From assembly GCA_002293295.1 (NCBI GenBank), contig DBCY01000189.1, positions 16,759 to 27,682 of the forward strand: a stretch of 10,924 nt of DNA. Reading direction: 5' to 3'. Below, in pieces: positions 1 to 6,249 of the stretch (position 1 is its first letter; each line of letters opens with the position of its first letter). Source of the DNA: Ruminococcus sp. UBA946. Its GTDB lineage: Bacteria; Bacillota; Clostridia; Oscillospirales; Ruminococcaceae. A program made the position numbers and the translations under genes. Below the pieces are notes generated by a model. It made no database searches, was not told the DNA's origin, and saw nothing but the letters and a program-made list of their open reading frames with translations.

Positions 1-77
1 TAACAATGGTGGTATACCGCCTGCGGCGGTATGATTTTAATTTATAATTCGCAACTTTTAGTTGTTATGAGGTACTA
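1..77 (+). repeat. Palindromic repeat element, copy A (cut by window edge)
   Basis: This stretch aligns base by base with the reverse strand of 4950-5022 (copy B). Both read TAACAATGGTGGTAT, then a GC-rich palindrome, then ATGATTTTAAT, then an AT-rich tract, and end in GGTACTA (71-77 here). The palindrome at 14-32 has an 8-bp perfect stem (ATACCGCC / GGCGGTAT) around a TGC loop. The first four bases look like the end of an AATTAAC heptad, so the other end of the element lies outside the window. No coding sequence is visible. It is probably a MITE-like or REP-like intergenic element; no transposase is present to prove mobility. Confidence 0.7.
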
Positions 78-123
78 GTGTCTTGAAACAGCTGAAAATT
101 AAACTATAAATAACTAAACGTCA

Positions 124-164
124 TACTGCCACTGTTAATTATTTTTAATTGTTAATTACTGCCA
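124..164 (-). repeat. Degenerate heptad/repeat-element copy C downstream of gatB
   Basis: On the minus strand, starting about 18 bases after the gatB stop, there is AATTAAC, AATTAAA, AAT, AATTAAC (plus-strand 134-157), followed by AGTGGCAGTATGA. This matches the start of copy B except that the GC-rich palindrome is missing exactly between GT-AT and GA. The AT array is also flanked by two direct copies of TACTGCCA (124-131 and 157-164). It is either a diverged element that lost its hairpin or a related heptad array; the far end cannot be defined. Confidence 0.5.
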
Positions 165-174
165 GCGGTATATC

Positions 175-1623
175 CTACAATGCGCTGAGTTTATTTTCAA
201 GTTCGTCCTTAATAACCTTGGGCGTGCAAACTCCCTTCAATTCCTTCGAGCACTGCCCCATTAGGAAGCCGAATACCTTTAAGTCACCGTTTTTATACTG
301 TGAAACGGCTTTTTCATTATTTTTGATAACCGATTCTATAACTTCCAGAACCCTTCCCGTGTCATTCGTGATGAGATAACCCTGCTCCTTTGCAATTTTT
401 TCGGGGTTTCCGCCCTTTTCGGACATTATACGGAAAATGCTCTTGGCGTCATTTTTGGATACCTTTTCCGTATCAGCCATCTGAACAAGCAAAGCAAACT
501 CTCCGGCGTCAAACGGTAAATCCTCCAGTGAAATTTCACCCAGGTTAATCCTTCTCATCATTTCGCCCGTTATGAAATTGCATATTGATTTGGGATTATC
601 ATATTTCTTAACGGCATTGTCATAAAAATCCGAAAGGATTATCTGCCCTATTATAATCATGGAATCGGCTTCGCTCAAACCATATGCATTCTTATACCTT
701 TCGAGACGTTCATACGGCATTTCCGGCATCGTTTTCCTGATACTTTCAAGCTCCTCATCGGTAAAATTAACCTGCAGAATATCAGGGTCGGGAAAATACC
801 TGTAATCCTGGGCGTTTTCCTTTGTCCTCATGGAGCGGGTTTCACCCTTGTTGTCGTCAAAACGACGTGTTTCCTGAATAATTTTACCGCCCATTTCAAG
901 GGTTCTTTCCTGTCGGTAAATTTCATATTCAACAGCCCTGCCTATTGACTTTATTGAGTTCAGGTTCTTGATTTCAGCCCTTGTGCCGAATTTTGCGTCA
1001 GTCGGTTTCATAATGGAAATATTAACGTCGCACCGCAAGGAACCCTGCTCCATTTTACAATCGCAGACACCCGCATATTGCAGCAGGAGTGAAATCTTTT
1101 CCACGAAAGCCTTTGCTTCCTCGGCAGTCCCTATATCGGGTTCGGTAACTATTTCAATCAGGGGAATAGAACCCCTGTTATAATCGGCAAGCGAAACCCC
1201 GTTCAAGTCGTCGTGAATAAGCTTCCCCGCATCCTCTTCCAGGTGTATGCGGTTTATGCGGATGTCCTTTGATTTCTTCACCCCGTCTATTTCATACTCG
1301 ATATTAACCAGTCCGTTAATGCAAAGCGGAAGGTCAAGCTGTGAATTCTGGTATGCCTTGGGAAGGTCGGGGTAAAAATAATTTTTCCTGTCAAAAACAG
1401 AGAATTTATTAAAGGAGCAGTTAAGCGCATATCCGGCTTTTATTGCAAATTCGACAGCCTTCCGGTTCATTGCGGGAAGTGTGCCGGGCATTGCGGCGCA
1501 CCCCGGACAGCAGTGGGCGTTTTTGCCTCCGCCGAATTCGGTGCTGCAGGAACAGAAAAGCTTTGATTCGGTTAGCAGCTCGGCATGTATTTCAAGACCG
1601 ATTACAGGTATATATGTTGACAT
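175..1623 (-). CDS. gatB: Asp/Glu-tRNA(Asn/Gln) amidotransferase subunit B
   Basis: GatB is the kinase/amidotransferase subunit of cytoplasmic GatCAB. It phosphorylates the side chain of Glu-tRNA(Gln) or Asp-tRNA(Asn) with ATP and replaces the phosphate with ammonia. Visible signatures are VIGLEIHAEL at residues 7-16, a zinc-type cysteine set (C24, C26, C39, C42), FDRKNYFYPDLPKAYQ around 77-92, LEEDAGK, SLRCDVN and a C-terminal YqeY-like tRNA-binding domain ending KSIFRIMSEKGGNP... to FGFLMGQ. The length, 482 residues, is normal. I chose ATG at 1623, not the in-frame ATG at 1632, because AAAGGA (1632-1637) lies 8 bases before it and overlaps the upstream ATG. It is the last gene of gatC-gatA-gatB, separated from gatA by three consecutive hairpins. 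Unlike gatA, it shows no sign of decay. Confidence 0.96.
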   Translation of the reverse strand: MSTYIPVIGLEIHAELLTESKLFCSCSTEFGGGKNAHCCPGCAAMPGTLPAMNRKAVEFAIKAGYALNCSFNKFSVFDRKNYFYPDLPKAYQNSQLDLPLCINGLVNIEYEIDGVKKSKDIRINRIHLEEDAGKLIHDDLNGVSLADYNRGSIPLIEIVTEPDIGTAEEAKAFVEKISLLLQYAGVCDCKMEQGSLRCDVNISIMKPTDAKFGTRAEIKNLNSIKSIGRAVEYEIYRQERTLEMGGKIIQETRRFDDNKGETRSMRTKENAQDYRYFPDPDILQVNFTDEELESIRKTMPEMPYERLERYKNAYGLSEADSMIIIGQIILSDFYDNAVKKYDNPKSICNFITGEMMRRINLGEISLEDLPFDAGEFALLVQMADTEKVSKNDAKSIFRIMSEKGGNPEKIAKEQGYLITNDTGRVLEVIESVIKNNEKAVSQYKNGDLKVFGFLMGQCSKELKGVCTPKVIKDELENKLSAL

Positions 1624-1629
1624 AATAAT

Positions 1630-1644
1630 CATCCTTTCCGGATG
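1630..1644 (-). promoter_or_regulatory. Small hairpin containing the gatB ribosome binding site
   Basis: On the minus strand CATCC-GGAAA-GGATG can fold into a 5-bp stem whose 3' arm holds most of the gatB Shine-Dalgarno sequence (AAAGGA). It abuts the larger hairpin at 1645-1665. It could lower gatB initiation unless translation from gatA opens it; the stem is short, so this is only a possibility. Confidence 0.3.
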
Positions 1645-1665
1645 TTTTGTCCTGTAAGGACAAAA
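1645..1665. repeat. Perfect 9-bp palindrome between gatA and gatB
   Basis: TTTTGTCCT / AGGACAAAA pair perfectly around a 3-base loop. There is no T-run after the stem on either strand beyond the stem itself, so this is not a standard terminator. In the gatA-gatB transcript it would be a stable intercistronic hairpin, possibly an mRNA processing or stability element. Confidence 0.65.
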
Positions 1666-1671
1666 CTCTCT

Positions 1672-1698
1672 AGTCTGAAAAACCTTGTTTTTCAGACT
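1672..1698. repeat. Perfect 12-bp palindrome spanning the gatA stop codon
   Basis: AGTCTGAAAAAC / GTTTTTCAGACT form a perfect 12-bp stem with a 3-base loop. The last gatA codon and its TGA stop (1692-1694) lie in one arm, so terminating ribosomes would cover the hairpin. No U-tract follows on the minus strand. Likely roles are intercistronic mRNA processing or differential expression of gatA and gatB; this is inference. Confidence 0.7.
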
Positions 1699-2951
1699 TT
1701 ACGTCCCTTTTCAAAAAATTCCGCGGCTTTTATAATTGTGGATTCCTCCATTTGCCTTCCGGCTATGGATATTCCCCCGACAGTGATTACGGGAAGCCCC
1801 GCAAGGCTTGCCGCCGCGTTATACGATGAATCCCGTGCCGGAAAGATAAAAGCGTCATATTTATCAAACACTGATAATAATTCCCCCCGGATTTTTTGTC
1901 TGATTGCCATTGCCTTATAAAAATAATCCTTGATATTATCGCTCATAAGCGTGAATGTACCGAATAAAATCCGCTTTTTAACCTCGTCTCCGAAGCCTTC
2001 GGTTCTTGAGTTAACCACAAGCTCGGCATAAGAGTCTCCTTTTTCGGAACGGTACCCGAATTTTATACCGTCATAACGCGCCAGGTTTGTCGAAGCTTCG
2101 GCTGACGAAATTATATAAAATGAAGGATATGCATATTTTAACGACGGAATACCGCATGCTGAAACCTCCGCACCGTTTGAAGAAAAGAAAGCGGAGGCTT
2201 CCTCAACTTCTGTACTGTCTGATTTGGCGACTGGTCCGGTTGAATCCTGCATAACGGCAATTTTTAAAGTCTTTATGTCTTTTGCCGTTTCCCTGTTATC
2301 CTTATACGCACGCGTATGAACGTCCTTCGTGTCATAACCCTCGATTATTCCAAGTATTGACGCACAGCCGCTGACATCCTTAGCTATTGCTCCTATCGTA
2401 TCCATCGAGCTTGCGATTGCAGCAAGACCGTGGCGGGAAACCCTGCCGTATGTCGGCTTAAGTCCGGCAATACCGCAAGCCGATGCGGATGTGCCGATTT
2501 CGCCGCCGGTGTCGGAGCATATTGCCCCGGCACAAAGATTCTCCTTAACAGCCGTTGCCGCTCCAAGCGTATTATTTCCCATGGAAAACTCGTCAATCTT
2601 TGTCTTTCCGAGTATTACGGCTCCGTTTTTATTAAGCCTGTCAGCGGCTTCGGCGCTGTACGGGGGAATGAAGTTATACAGCATTTTTGAACCGCATGAG
2701 GTTCTGACATCCTCGGTGCAGATGTTATCGCTTATGGCAAGGGGAATCCCGCAGATTTCCGAGGATTTCCCGGAGTTAATGGCTTCCTGCGCATTTTTAG
2801 CGGCAATTCCGGCATTTTCTTCCGTTACTGTTTCAAAACAACCGCTGACGGGAATTCGTTTCAGGTACTCATCCGCAAGCTCTCCGGCTGTTATTTCCCT
2901 TTTATCGAGAGCGTTTCGCATATCCTTGATTTTCATAGAAGTTATATCCAT
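1692..2951 (-). CDS. gatA: GatA-like amidotransferase subunit A lacking the amidase active site
   Basis: By position (gatC-gatA-gatB) and sequence this is GatA, normally the glutaminase that feeds ammonia to GatB. Family segments remain: CGIPLAISDNIC (68-78), LNKNGAVILGKTKIDEFSMG (106-125), SDTGG (146-150), GLKPTYGRVSRHGLAAIASS (163-182), SSAEASTNLARYDGIKFGY and SRTEGFGDEVKKRILFGTF. The usual family motif GIKDN is ISDN here, so the catalytic Lys is Ser74. SDTGGS is SDTGGE, so the nucleophile Ser is Glu151. The GGSSGGSAAAV block with the cis-Ser is deleted, and the segment before LAGLP and the GLQ-IG region near the C terminus are shortened. At 419 residues it is about 65 shorter than usual (about 485). 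The frame is open and the RBS AAAGGA (2963-2968) is good, so it is probably expressed as a structural or regulatory subunit rather than a glutaminase. Confidence 0.88.
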   Translation of the reverse strand: MDITSMKIKDMRNALDKREITAGELADEYLKRIPVSGCFETVTEENAGIAAKNAQEAINSGKSSEICGIPLAISDNICTEDVRTSCGSKMLYNFIPPYSAEAADRLNKNGAVILGKTKIDEFSMGNNTLGAATAVKENLCAGAICSDTGGEIGTSASACGIAGLKPTYGRVSRHGLAAIASSMDTIGAIAKDVSGCASILGIIEGYDTKDVHTRAYKDNRETAKDIKTLKIAVMQDSTGPVAKSDSTEVEEASAFFSSNGAEVSACGIPSLKYAYPSFYIISSAEASTNLARYDGIKFGYRSEKGDSYAELVVNSRTEGFGDEVKKRILFGTFTLMSDNIKDYFYKAMAIRQKIRGELLSVFDKYDAFIFPARDSSYNAAASLAGLPVITVGGISIAGRQMEESTIIKAAEFFEKGRKV

Positions 2952-2967
2952 TAAGTATCAGTCCTTT

Positions 2968-3246
2968 CTATTCCATAACCTTAGGCACGACAAAGCAGTT
3001 TTCGCTGTGTACGGCATTGCGCATAAGCTTATCGGTCGGATAGTCGGGTTCAGCTTTATCCTCGCGCAAATCATCAAGATGAGCCCCCAGGTTGTCATTT
3101 AAAGGGTCATATTCAGCATTATAATCCTTAACGAAGCTTACGCTCTCAATAATTCCGTTCATTTCCTCCGCTAACTTTTCCAGCTCGTTTTCATCAAAAC
3201 TGAGAAATCCCAGATTCGCCAAATATTTAACCGTCTGTGTATCCAT
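2968..3246 (-). CDS. gatC: Asp/Glu-tRNA(Asn/Gln) amidotransferase subunit C
   Basis: GatC is the small subunit that wraps around the GatA-GatB interface and stabilises the complex. The 92-residue length fits the family. The N terminus has the helical pattern YLANLGFLSFDENELEKLAE (9-28), and the C terminus has the conserved GatC block LREDKAEPDYPTDKLMRNA followed by FVVPKVME at the very end. It is the first gene of the operon. GAGG lies about 8 bases before the ATG at 3246. Its stop codon overlaps the gatA ribosome binding site (AAAGGA, 2963-2968), which points to translational coupling. GatC is intact, which argues that the altered GatA is still held in a complex. Confidence 0.93.
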   Translation of the reverse strand: MDTQTVKYLANLGFLSFDENELEKLAEEMNGIIESVSFVKDYNAEYDPLNDNLGAHLDDLREDKAEPDYPTDKLMRNAVHSENCFVVPKVME

Positions 3247-3296
3247 TTTAAAGCCTCATTTCCTAATATTAGTCAGTTGACAATAATACGGAATAT

Positions 3297-3325
3297 ATTA
3301 TACCACAGAACAGCATTATTTGCAA
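3297..3325 (-). promoter_or_regulatory. Promoter of the gatCAB operon
   Basis: Minus-strand TTGCAA (3320-3325) and a perfect TATAAT (3297-3302) are separated by 17 bases. A TG one base before the -10 makes it an extended -10 promoter. It lies about 50 bases before gatC, leaving a short leader with no clear T-box or riboswitch. The rest of the gene-free stretch (3247-3495) is AT-rich and shows only this promoter and the hairpin at 3420-3447. Confidence 0.7.
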
Positions 3326-3419
3326 TATAATAAGTAAAAAGTAATTAATAAACAGCAATATTTATATAAAATTGAATTAATTATAATTATCAATTAAGCC
3401 AATTTAACAATACAAATTT

Positions 3420-3447
3420 AAAGGGGGGTCCGTAAAGACCGCCCTTT
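3420..3447. terminator. Possible terminator after the GNAT gene
   Basis: AAAGGG-G-GGTC pairs with GACC-G-CCCTTT around a 6-base loop: ten base pairs with one G-G mismatch. It lies 48 bases beyond the stop codon of the acetyltransferase gene. On the minus strand the stem is followed by TTTAAATTTG, a weak U-tract, so termination may be partial. Confidence 0.5.
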
Positions 3448-3495
3448 CAATAAATAAATATGTAAAATTACAAGACTGATTCATTTTAAAGGCAA

Positions 3496-4059
3496 TCAGC
3501 TGCCCGTAAGATTATTTTGTACTAATTCCTGATATTCAGACTTCTGAACCTTCATTATTATATCCGAGTAAGCCACGCCGTCCGCGACAAACGCGTCATG
3601 TCCTATACCGACCTGTTTGAAACCGCATTTTTCATAACAACGGATTCCCCTTTTGTTAAATTCCGCAACTTTAAGGGAAACACTGTCTAGTAAAAGAGTG
3701 TTAAAGGCATAATCAAGCACCGCAAGCGTTACCTTTGTGCCGTTCCCCTTTCCGTAAAGCGTATCGTCAAAGATTCCGATTGAATACACAGCTGTATTGT
3801 CATTTAAGACGGTTAACCGGGCAATACCGATGCAATGCCCGTTTTTTTCAATAACCCATTCGCACGGCGATTCGCAGATTCTTTTATACCATCCCCGCAT
3901 ATCGCTTTCCTTGAAGGGCCTGAAATCCGAAATGCTTCCGCCGCACATCTTAACGAATTCAACCGACCTGCCGATTTTCAGCCTGTCCTCTATATCGCTT
4001 TCCCTAGGTAGTCTTAAAATGAATTCTGAGCAGTCAATAAACGGCGCATTATTCTTCAT
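3496..4059 (-). CDS. GNAT-family N-acetyltransferase
   Basis: This 187-residue protein has the RimJ/RimL-type (Acetyltransf_3) GNAT layout. The N-terminal strand is FILRLPRESDIEDRL (about 13-27), followed by CEWVIEKNGHCIGIARL in the middle. The acetyl-CoA loop YGKGNGTKVTLAVLDYAF (motif A) fits the Q/R-x-x-G-x-G/A pattern loosely, and motif B-like LKVAEFNKRGIRCYEKCGF follows. It should transfer acetyl from acetyl-CoA to an amine; the substrate (protein N terminus, small metabolite or antibiotic) cannot be told. A perfect GGAGG (4068-4073) precedes the ATG at 4059. The gene overlaps the Nudix gene upstream by 11 bases, so the two are co-translated. Confidence 0.85.
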   Translation of the reverse strand: MKNNAPFIDCSEFILRLPRESDIEDRLKIGRSVEFVKMCGGSISDFRPFKESDMRGWYKRICESPCEWVIEKNGHCIGIARLTVLNDNTAVYSIGIFDDTLYGKGNGTKVTLAVLDYAFNTLLLDSVSLKVAEFNKRGIRCYEKCGFKQVGIGHDAFVADGVAYSDIIMKVQKSEYQELVQNNLTGS

Positions 4060-4564
4060 TTATTTTTACCTCCGTTATTTTTTGCCTGTCATATTCTTCC
4101 GTAATAATATGTACTATGTTATTATCATGTTTTAATAACCTGTCCTTGAAAAAGACAGGGAATAAAATATATCCGTCCAATTTGTCGACGGGCAGCCAGA
4201 ACATCCGCTCCCTTGCCCCGCCATACACGGTTCCGGTATCACTAATTATACGGCTTCCTCTTGGTTTCATTGTAAAATAAAAGGTGATTTCATGACAGCG
4301 CAGATTTTCATCACCGCCAAGATCTTTAAAAAAGCTTTCATTTATAAAGGCAAGCCTGTCAATTTCATAATGAACCCCTGTTTCCTCAAAAACTTCGCGG
4401 AGCACTGCCTCTTCAGCCGTTTCATGAAGCCCGACCGCCCCTCCGACAGAATAGTAATAATTGTCAAGGTCATTTTTTGCCATCAGGATATAACCGTCTT
4501 CGATAATAACAGCCGCCGCACGGTAACGAAAACAGCCTTCCTTCACTTTAAACCCGCAATCCAT
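4049..4564 (-). CDS. Nudix hydrolase
   Basis: A complete Nudix box (G-x5-E-x7-REUxEExGU) is visible as GAVGLHE, seven residues, then REVFEETGV. The enzyme hydrolyses a nucleoside diphosphate linked to another group; the substrate is not predictable. N-terminal CFRYRAAAVIIEDGYILMAK is the usual first strand. I prefer ATG at 4564 (171 residues, starting MDCGFKVKEG) because GAGG precedes it at good spacing; an in-frame ATG at 4609 has no ribosome binding site. The end overlaps the GNAT start by 11 bases. Such Nudix-GNAT pairs are common orphan operons in Firmicutes. No convincing promoter is seen between this gene and the tRNA terminator, so some read-through is possible. Confidence 0.88.
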   Translation of the reverse strand: MDCGFKVKEGCFRYRAAAVIIEDGYILMAKNDLDNYYYSVGGAVGLHETAEEAVLREVFEETGVHYEIDRLAFINESFFKDLGGDENLRCHEITFYFTMKPRGSRIISDTGTVYGGARERMFWLPVDKLDGYILFPVFFKDRLLKHDNNIVHIITEEYDRQKITEVKINEE

Positions 4565-4650
4565 CTTTTTAATCCTCTTTTCTATGTTCCCAGCGCCGAT
4601 ATTCCTCATTATGGCTTACTGTATTAAACAACCTGTTCTTTGTCCTGTAT

Positions 4651-4681
4651 AAAAAAAGGGATTTTGCCAAGCAAAACCCCT
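4651..4681 (-). terminator. Intrinsic terminator of tRNA-Leu
   Basis: On the minus strand AGGGGTTTTGC pairs with GCAAAATCCCT (one G-T wobble) around a TTG loop, and seven T residues follow (plus-strand A-run 4651-4657). It is a textbook Rho-independent terminator 37 bases after the tRNA. Confidence 0.88.
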
Positions 4682-4717
4682 AAGTGAACAAATTCCGCGA
4701 AGCGGAATTGTTCACTT
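4682..4717. repeat. Large palindrome immediately after tRNA-Leu
   Basis: AAGTGAACAAATTCCGC pairs with GCGGAATTGTTCACTT around a GAA loop, about 16 bp with one bulged base. It starts directly after the encoded CCA of the tRNA and abuts the terminator hairpin. It could be a processing signal for the tRNA 3' end or a small mobile palindrome of the same kind as those at 14-32 and 4995-5009. Confidence 0.7.
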
Positions 4718-4804
4718 TGGTGCCGGTGACCGGGGTCGAACCGGTACGGTATCACTACCACAGGATTTTGAGTCCAGCACGTCTGCCAATTCCATCACAC
4801 CGGC
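4718..4804 (-). tRNA. tRNA-Leu (anticodon CAA)
   Basis: The minus strand folds as a type II tRNA. The acceptor stem GCCGGTG/CACCGGC is fully paired and the discriminator is A. CCA is encoded (4718-4720). The D-loop has the leucine-type AATTGGCAGA, the T-arm ACCGG-TTCGACC-CCGGT is perfect, and the long variable arm is GGTA-GTGA-TACC. The anticodon loop CTCAAAA gives CAA, reading UUG. The anticodon stem CTGGA/TCCTG has a T-T mismatch at the second pair (positions 28/42). A strong promoter lies upstream and a terminator downstream, so it is a single-gene unit. Confidence 0.96.
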
Positions 4805-4831
4805 AGTTATAATACTAATAACCGCTATAAT

Positions 4832-4861
4832 ATTTTACCATAATACAATATTCCTTGTCAA
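4832..4861 (-). promoter_or_regulatory. Promoter of tRNA-Leu
   Basis: Minus-strand TTGACA (perfect, 4856-4861), an 18-base spacer and TAAAAT (4832-4837), with TG one base before the -10. The tRNA 5' end would be about 20 bases from the start of transcription. Confidence 0.8.
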
Positions 4862-4949
4862 GTCATAAATAATGAATTTTTACGGTATAAAAAATTTCCG
4901 GTTCAGCGCGGCGGAAATAAGTGAAGTTATGCAAGAAACCCCTCACTTT

Positions 4950-5053
4950 TAGTACCTTGTAACATCAAAAGTTTATACATGATTAATTAAAATCATCGCC
5001 GCAGGCGATACCACCATTGTTAATTGTTAATTTTTAATTGTTAATTGGTACTA
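4950..5053 (-). repeat. Palindromic repeat element, copy B (complete)
   Basis: Read on the minus strand, it starts with TAGTACC (5047-5053). Then come four heptads (AATTAAC, AATTAAA, AATTAAC, AATTAAC; 5019-5046), AATGGTGGT, the palindrome ATCGCC-TGC-GGCGAT (4995-5009), TGATTTTAATT and an AT-rich tract, ending in GGTACTA (4950-4956). The ends are perfect 7-bp inverted repeats and could be read as TA + GTACC...GGTAC + TA. The first TAG is the stop codon of yqfD. Length is 104 bp with no coding capacity. The hairpin may also stop transcription of yqfD. Confidence 0.75.
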
Positions 5054-6229
5054 GTTCCTTATTTTCCCCAGAATATCCTGCTCGACGCCGATATTTCCCT
5101 CTAATGTATATTTTACGACGGCTTTCATGCCTTCCTTGTTTTCGGAAAACTGCACCTCCCTGTCAATTATAAGAATATCCTCCCCGTCAAGGAAATTCTT
5201 TTCATAAATACTTATTTTCCTGTCAAGTATTTCCTTTACCGAACGCTTTGTATACTCCGTTTCAACAAACCGGTAAGGACGGTATTCCGAATCTACTATG
5301 CCGACCGGAAGCGACATATTGAACACTTCAAGGTAGTTGAGTTTTTCGTCGTATTCATATTCTGAGGAAATACCCTTGTTTATGTAAAGCGGTATCCTGA
5401 GTCCGAAAAGGTAAATTGATTTTCTTTTAACCGGGCTGAGGTAATCAACGCGTTCGTCAAGATAACTCTGGCTGAAAACCTCTTTTTGAGTATACCTCCC
5501 GATAATATCCCCCATAGAATGAACCATATAGGTCTTACCGTATGTGGTCTCTATAACGCCGCTTACAAGGATGTCCCCCTTTTTTACGCCGTCATAAAGC
5601 ATAGGTATAAGCTGTCCCTGATACAGGTTTTCCACACCCACAATCTGCGCGTCTTTTTCCGCTATTATATTGCACGGCAGCGCCGAATAATTCATTTCAG
5701 GATAATCCACCCGCTCGCTGACTTCAACCATAACCCTGCTCCCCGTGTGACGGATTCCCACCCAGGCAAGATTATCGTCGGCAATCATCACATCCTTTTC
5801 GGTCTGACGAAAATCAATTCCCGGGATAAAGCTGCCGATTTTTATACCATAATCAGAAAGCAGCGATTTTACACTTTCATCCGAAAGGCTTTCGTTTCCG
5901 TAAACCTCGACCACAAGCACAATATTAGATAAAAAAATCACCAGAGCCAGAGCCAGTATGAACCCCGCCATCAACCCATAACGGCGGTTGTACTTTTTTA
6001 CGGTAAAAATTAAACCGCTTTTATGAGCGGGCGTTACTTCTGCTCCTGATTTTTTTCCTATGACTTTCAGTTCGTCAAAATCATGCGAATATACGCTGCC
6101 GGATATTTCATTTTTATCAATACGCATTTTCCTGACCGACACGGCGCTTTTTTTTACGGCGTTTAAAAACTCACTCGGCTCCGCGGCAACCGCGCTGAAT
6201 GTTATTACGCCCCTGATATTATCAAACAA
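5051..6229 (-). CDS. yqfD: Sporulation protein YqfD
   Basis: YqfD is a membrane protein conserved in endospore formers and made in the mother cell under sigma-E in Bacillus; its biochemical role is still unclear. This 392-residue copy has a cytoplasmic N-terminal domain (1-80), one transmembrane segment (about 84-107, LMAGFILALALVIFLSNIVL) followed by VEVYGNESLSDESV. The large external domain contains the family block CNIIAEKDAQIVGV, KKGDILVSGVIETTYG and VHSMGDIIGRYT. The start is TTG at 6229, chosen because GGGAGG lies about 8 bases upstream and there is no nearby ATG. It lies 20 bases after yqfC in the same operon. The stop TAG coincides with the end of repeat copy B. Confidence 0.9.
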   Translation of the reverse strand: MFDNIRGVITFSAVAAEPSEFLNAVKKSAVSVRKMRIDKNEISGSVYSHDFDELKVIGKKSGAEVTPAHKSGLIFTVKKYNRRYGLMAGFILALALVIFLSNIVLVVEVYGNESLSDESVKSLLSDYGIKIGSFIPGIDFRQTEKDVMIADDNLAWVGIRHTGSRVMVEVSERVDYPEMNYSALPCNIIAEKDAQIVGVENLYQGQLIPMLYDGVKKGDILVSGVIETTYGKTYMVHSMGDIIGRYTQKEVFSQSYLDERVDYLSPVKRKSIYLFGLRIPLYINKGISSEYEYDEKLNYLEVFNMSLPVGIVDSEYRPYRFVETEYTKRSVKEILDRKISIYEKNFLDGEDILIIDREVQFSENKEGMKAVVKYTLEGNIGVEQDILGKIRN

Positions 6230-6249
6230 TTTTTTACGCCTCCCGAGCT

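Noticed and set aside
1645..1698. Terminators between gatA and gatB
   Set aside because: The stems are strong, but no U-tract follows either of them on the minus strand, and gatB needs the transcript.
1692..2951. gatA as a pseudogene or frameshifted gene
   Set aside because: One continuous frame keeps many conserved blocks on both sides of the changes; the losses are in-frame and limited to active-site regions.
2491..3102. 203-residue open frame on the plus strand opposite gatA/gatC
   Set aside because: It is antisense to two clear genes, has no family signature or ribosome binding site, and is explained by their codon composition.
3247..3296. T-box or riboswitch leader before gatC
   Set aside because: The leader from the predicted promoter is only about 50 bases, too short for a T-box, and shows no such motif.
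5019..5046. CRISPR-like array
   Set aside because: The units are 7-base tandem repeats without spacers and there are no cas genes.
5486..5932. 148-residue open frame opposite yqfD
   Set aside because: It is a shadow frame inside a well-supported gene, with no recognisable domain.
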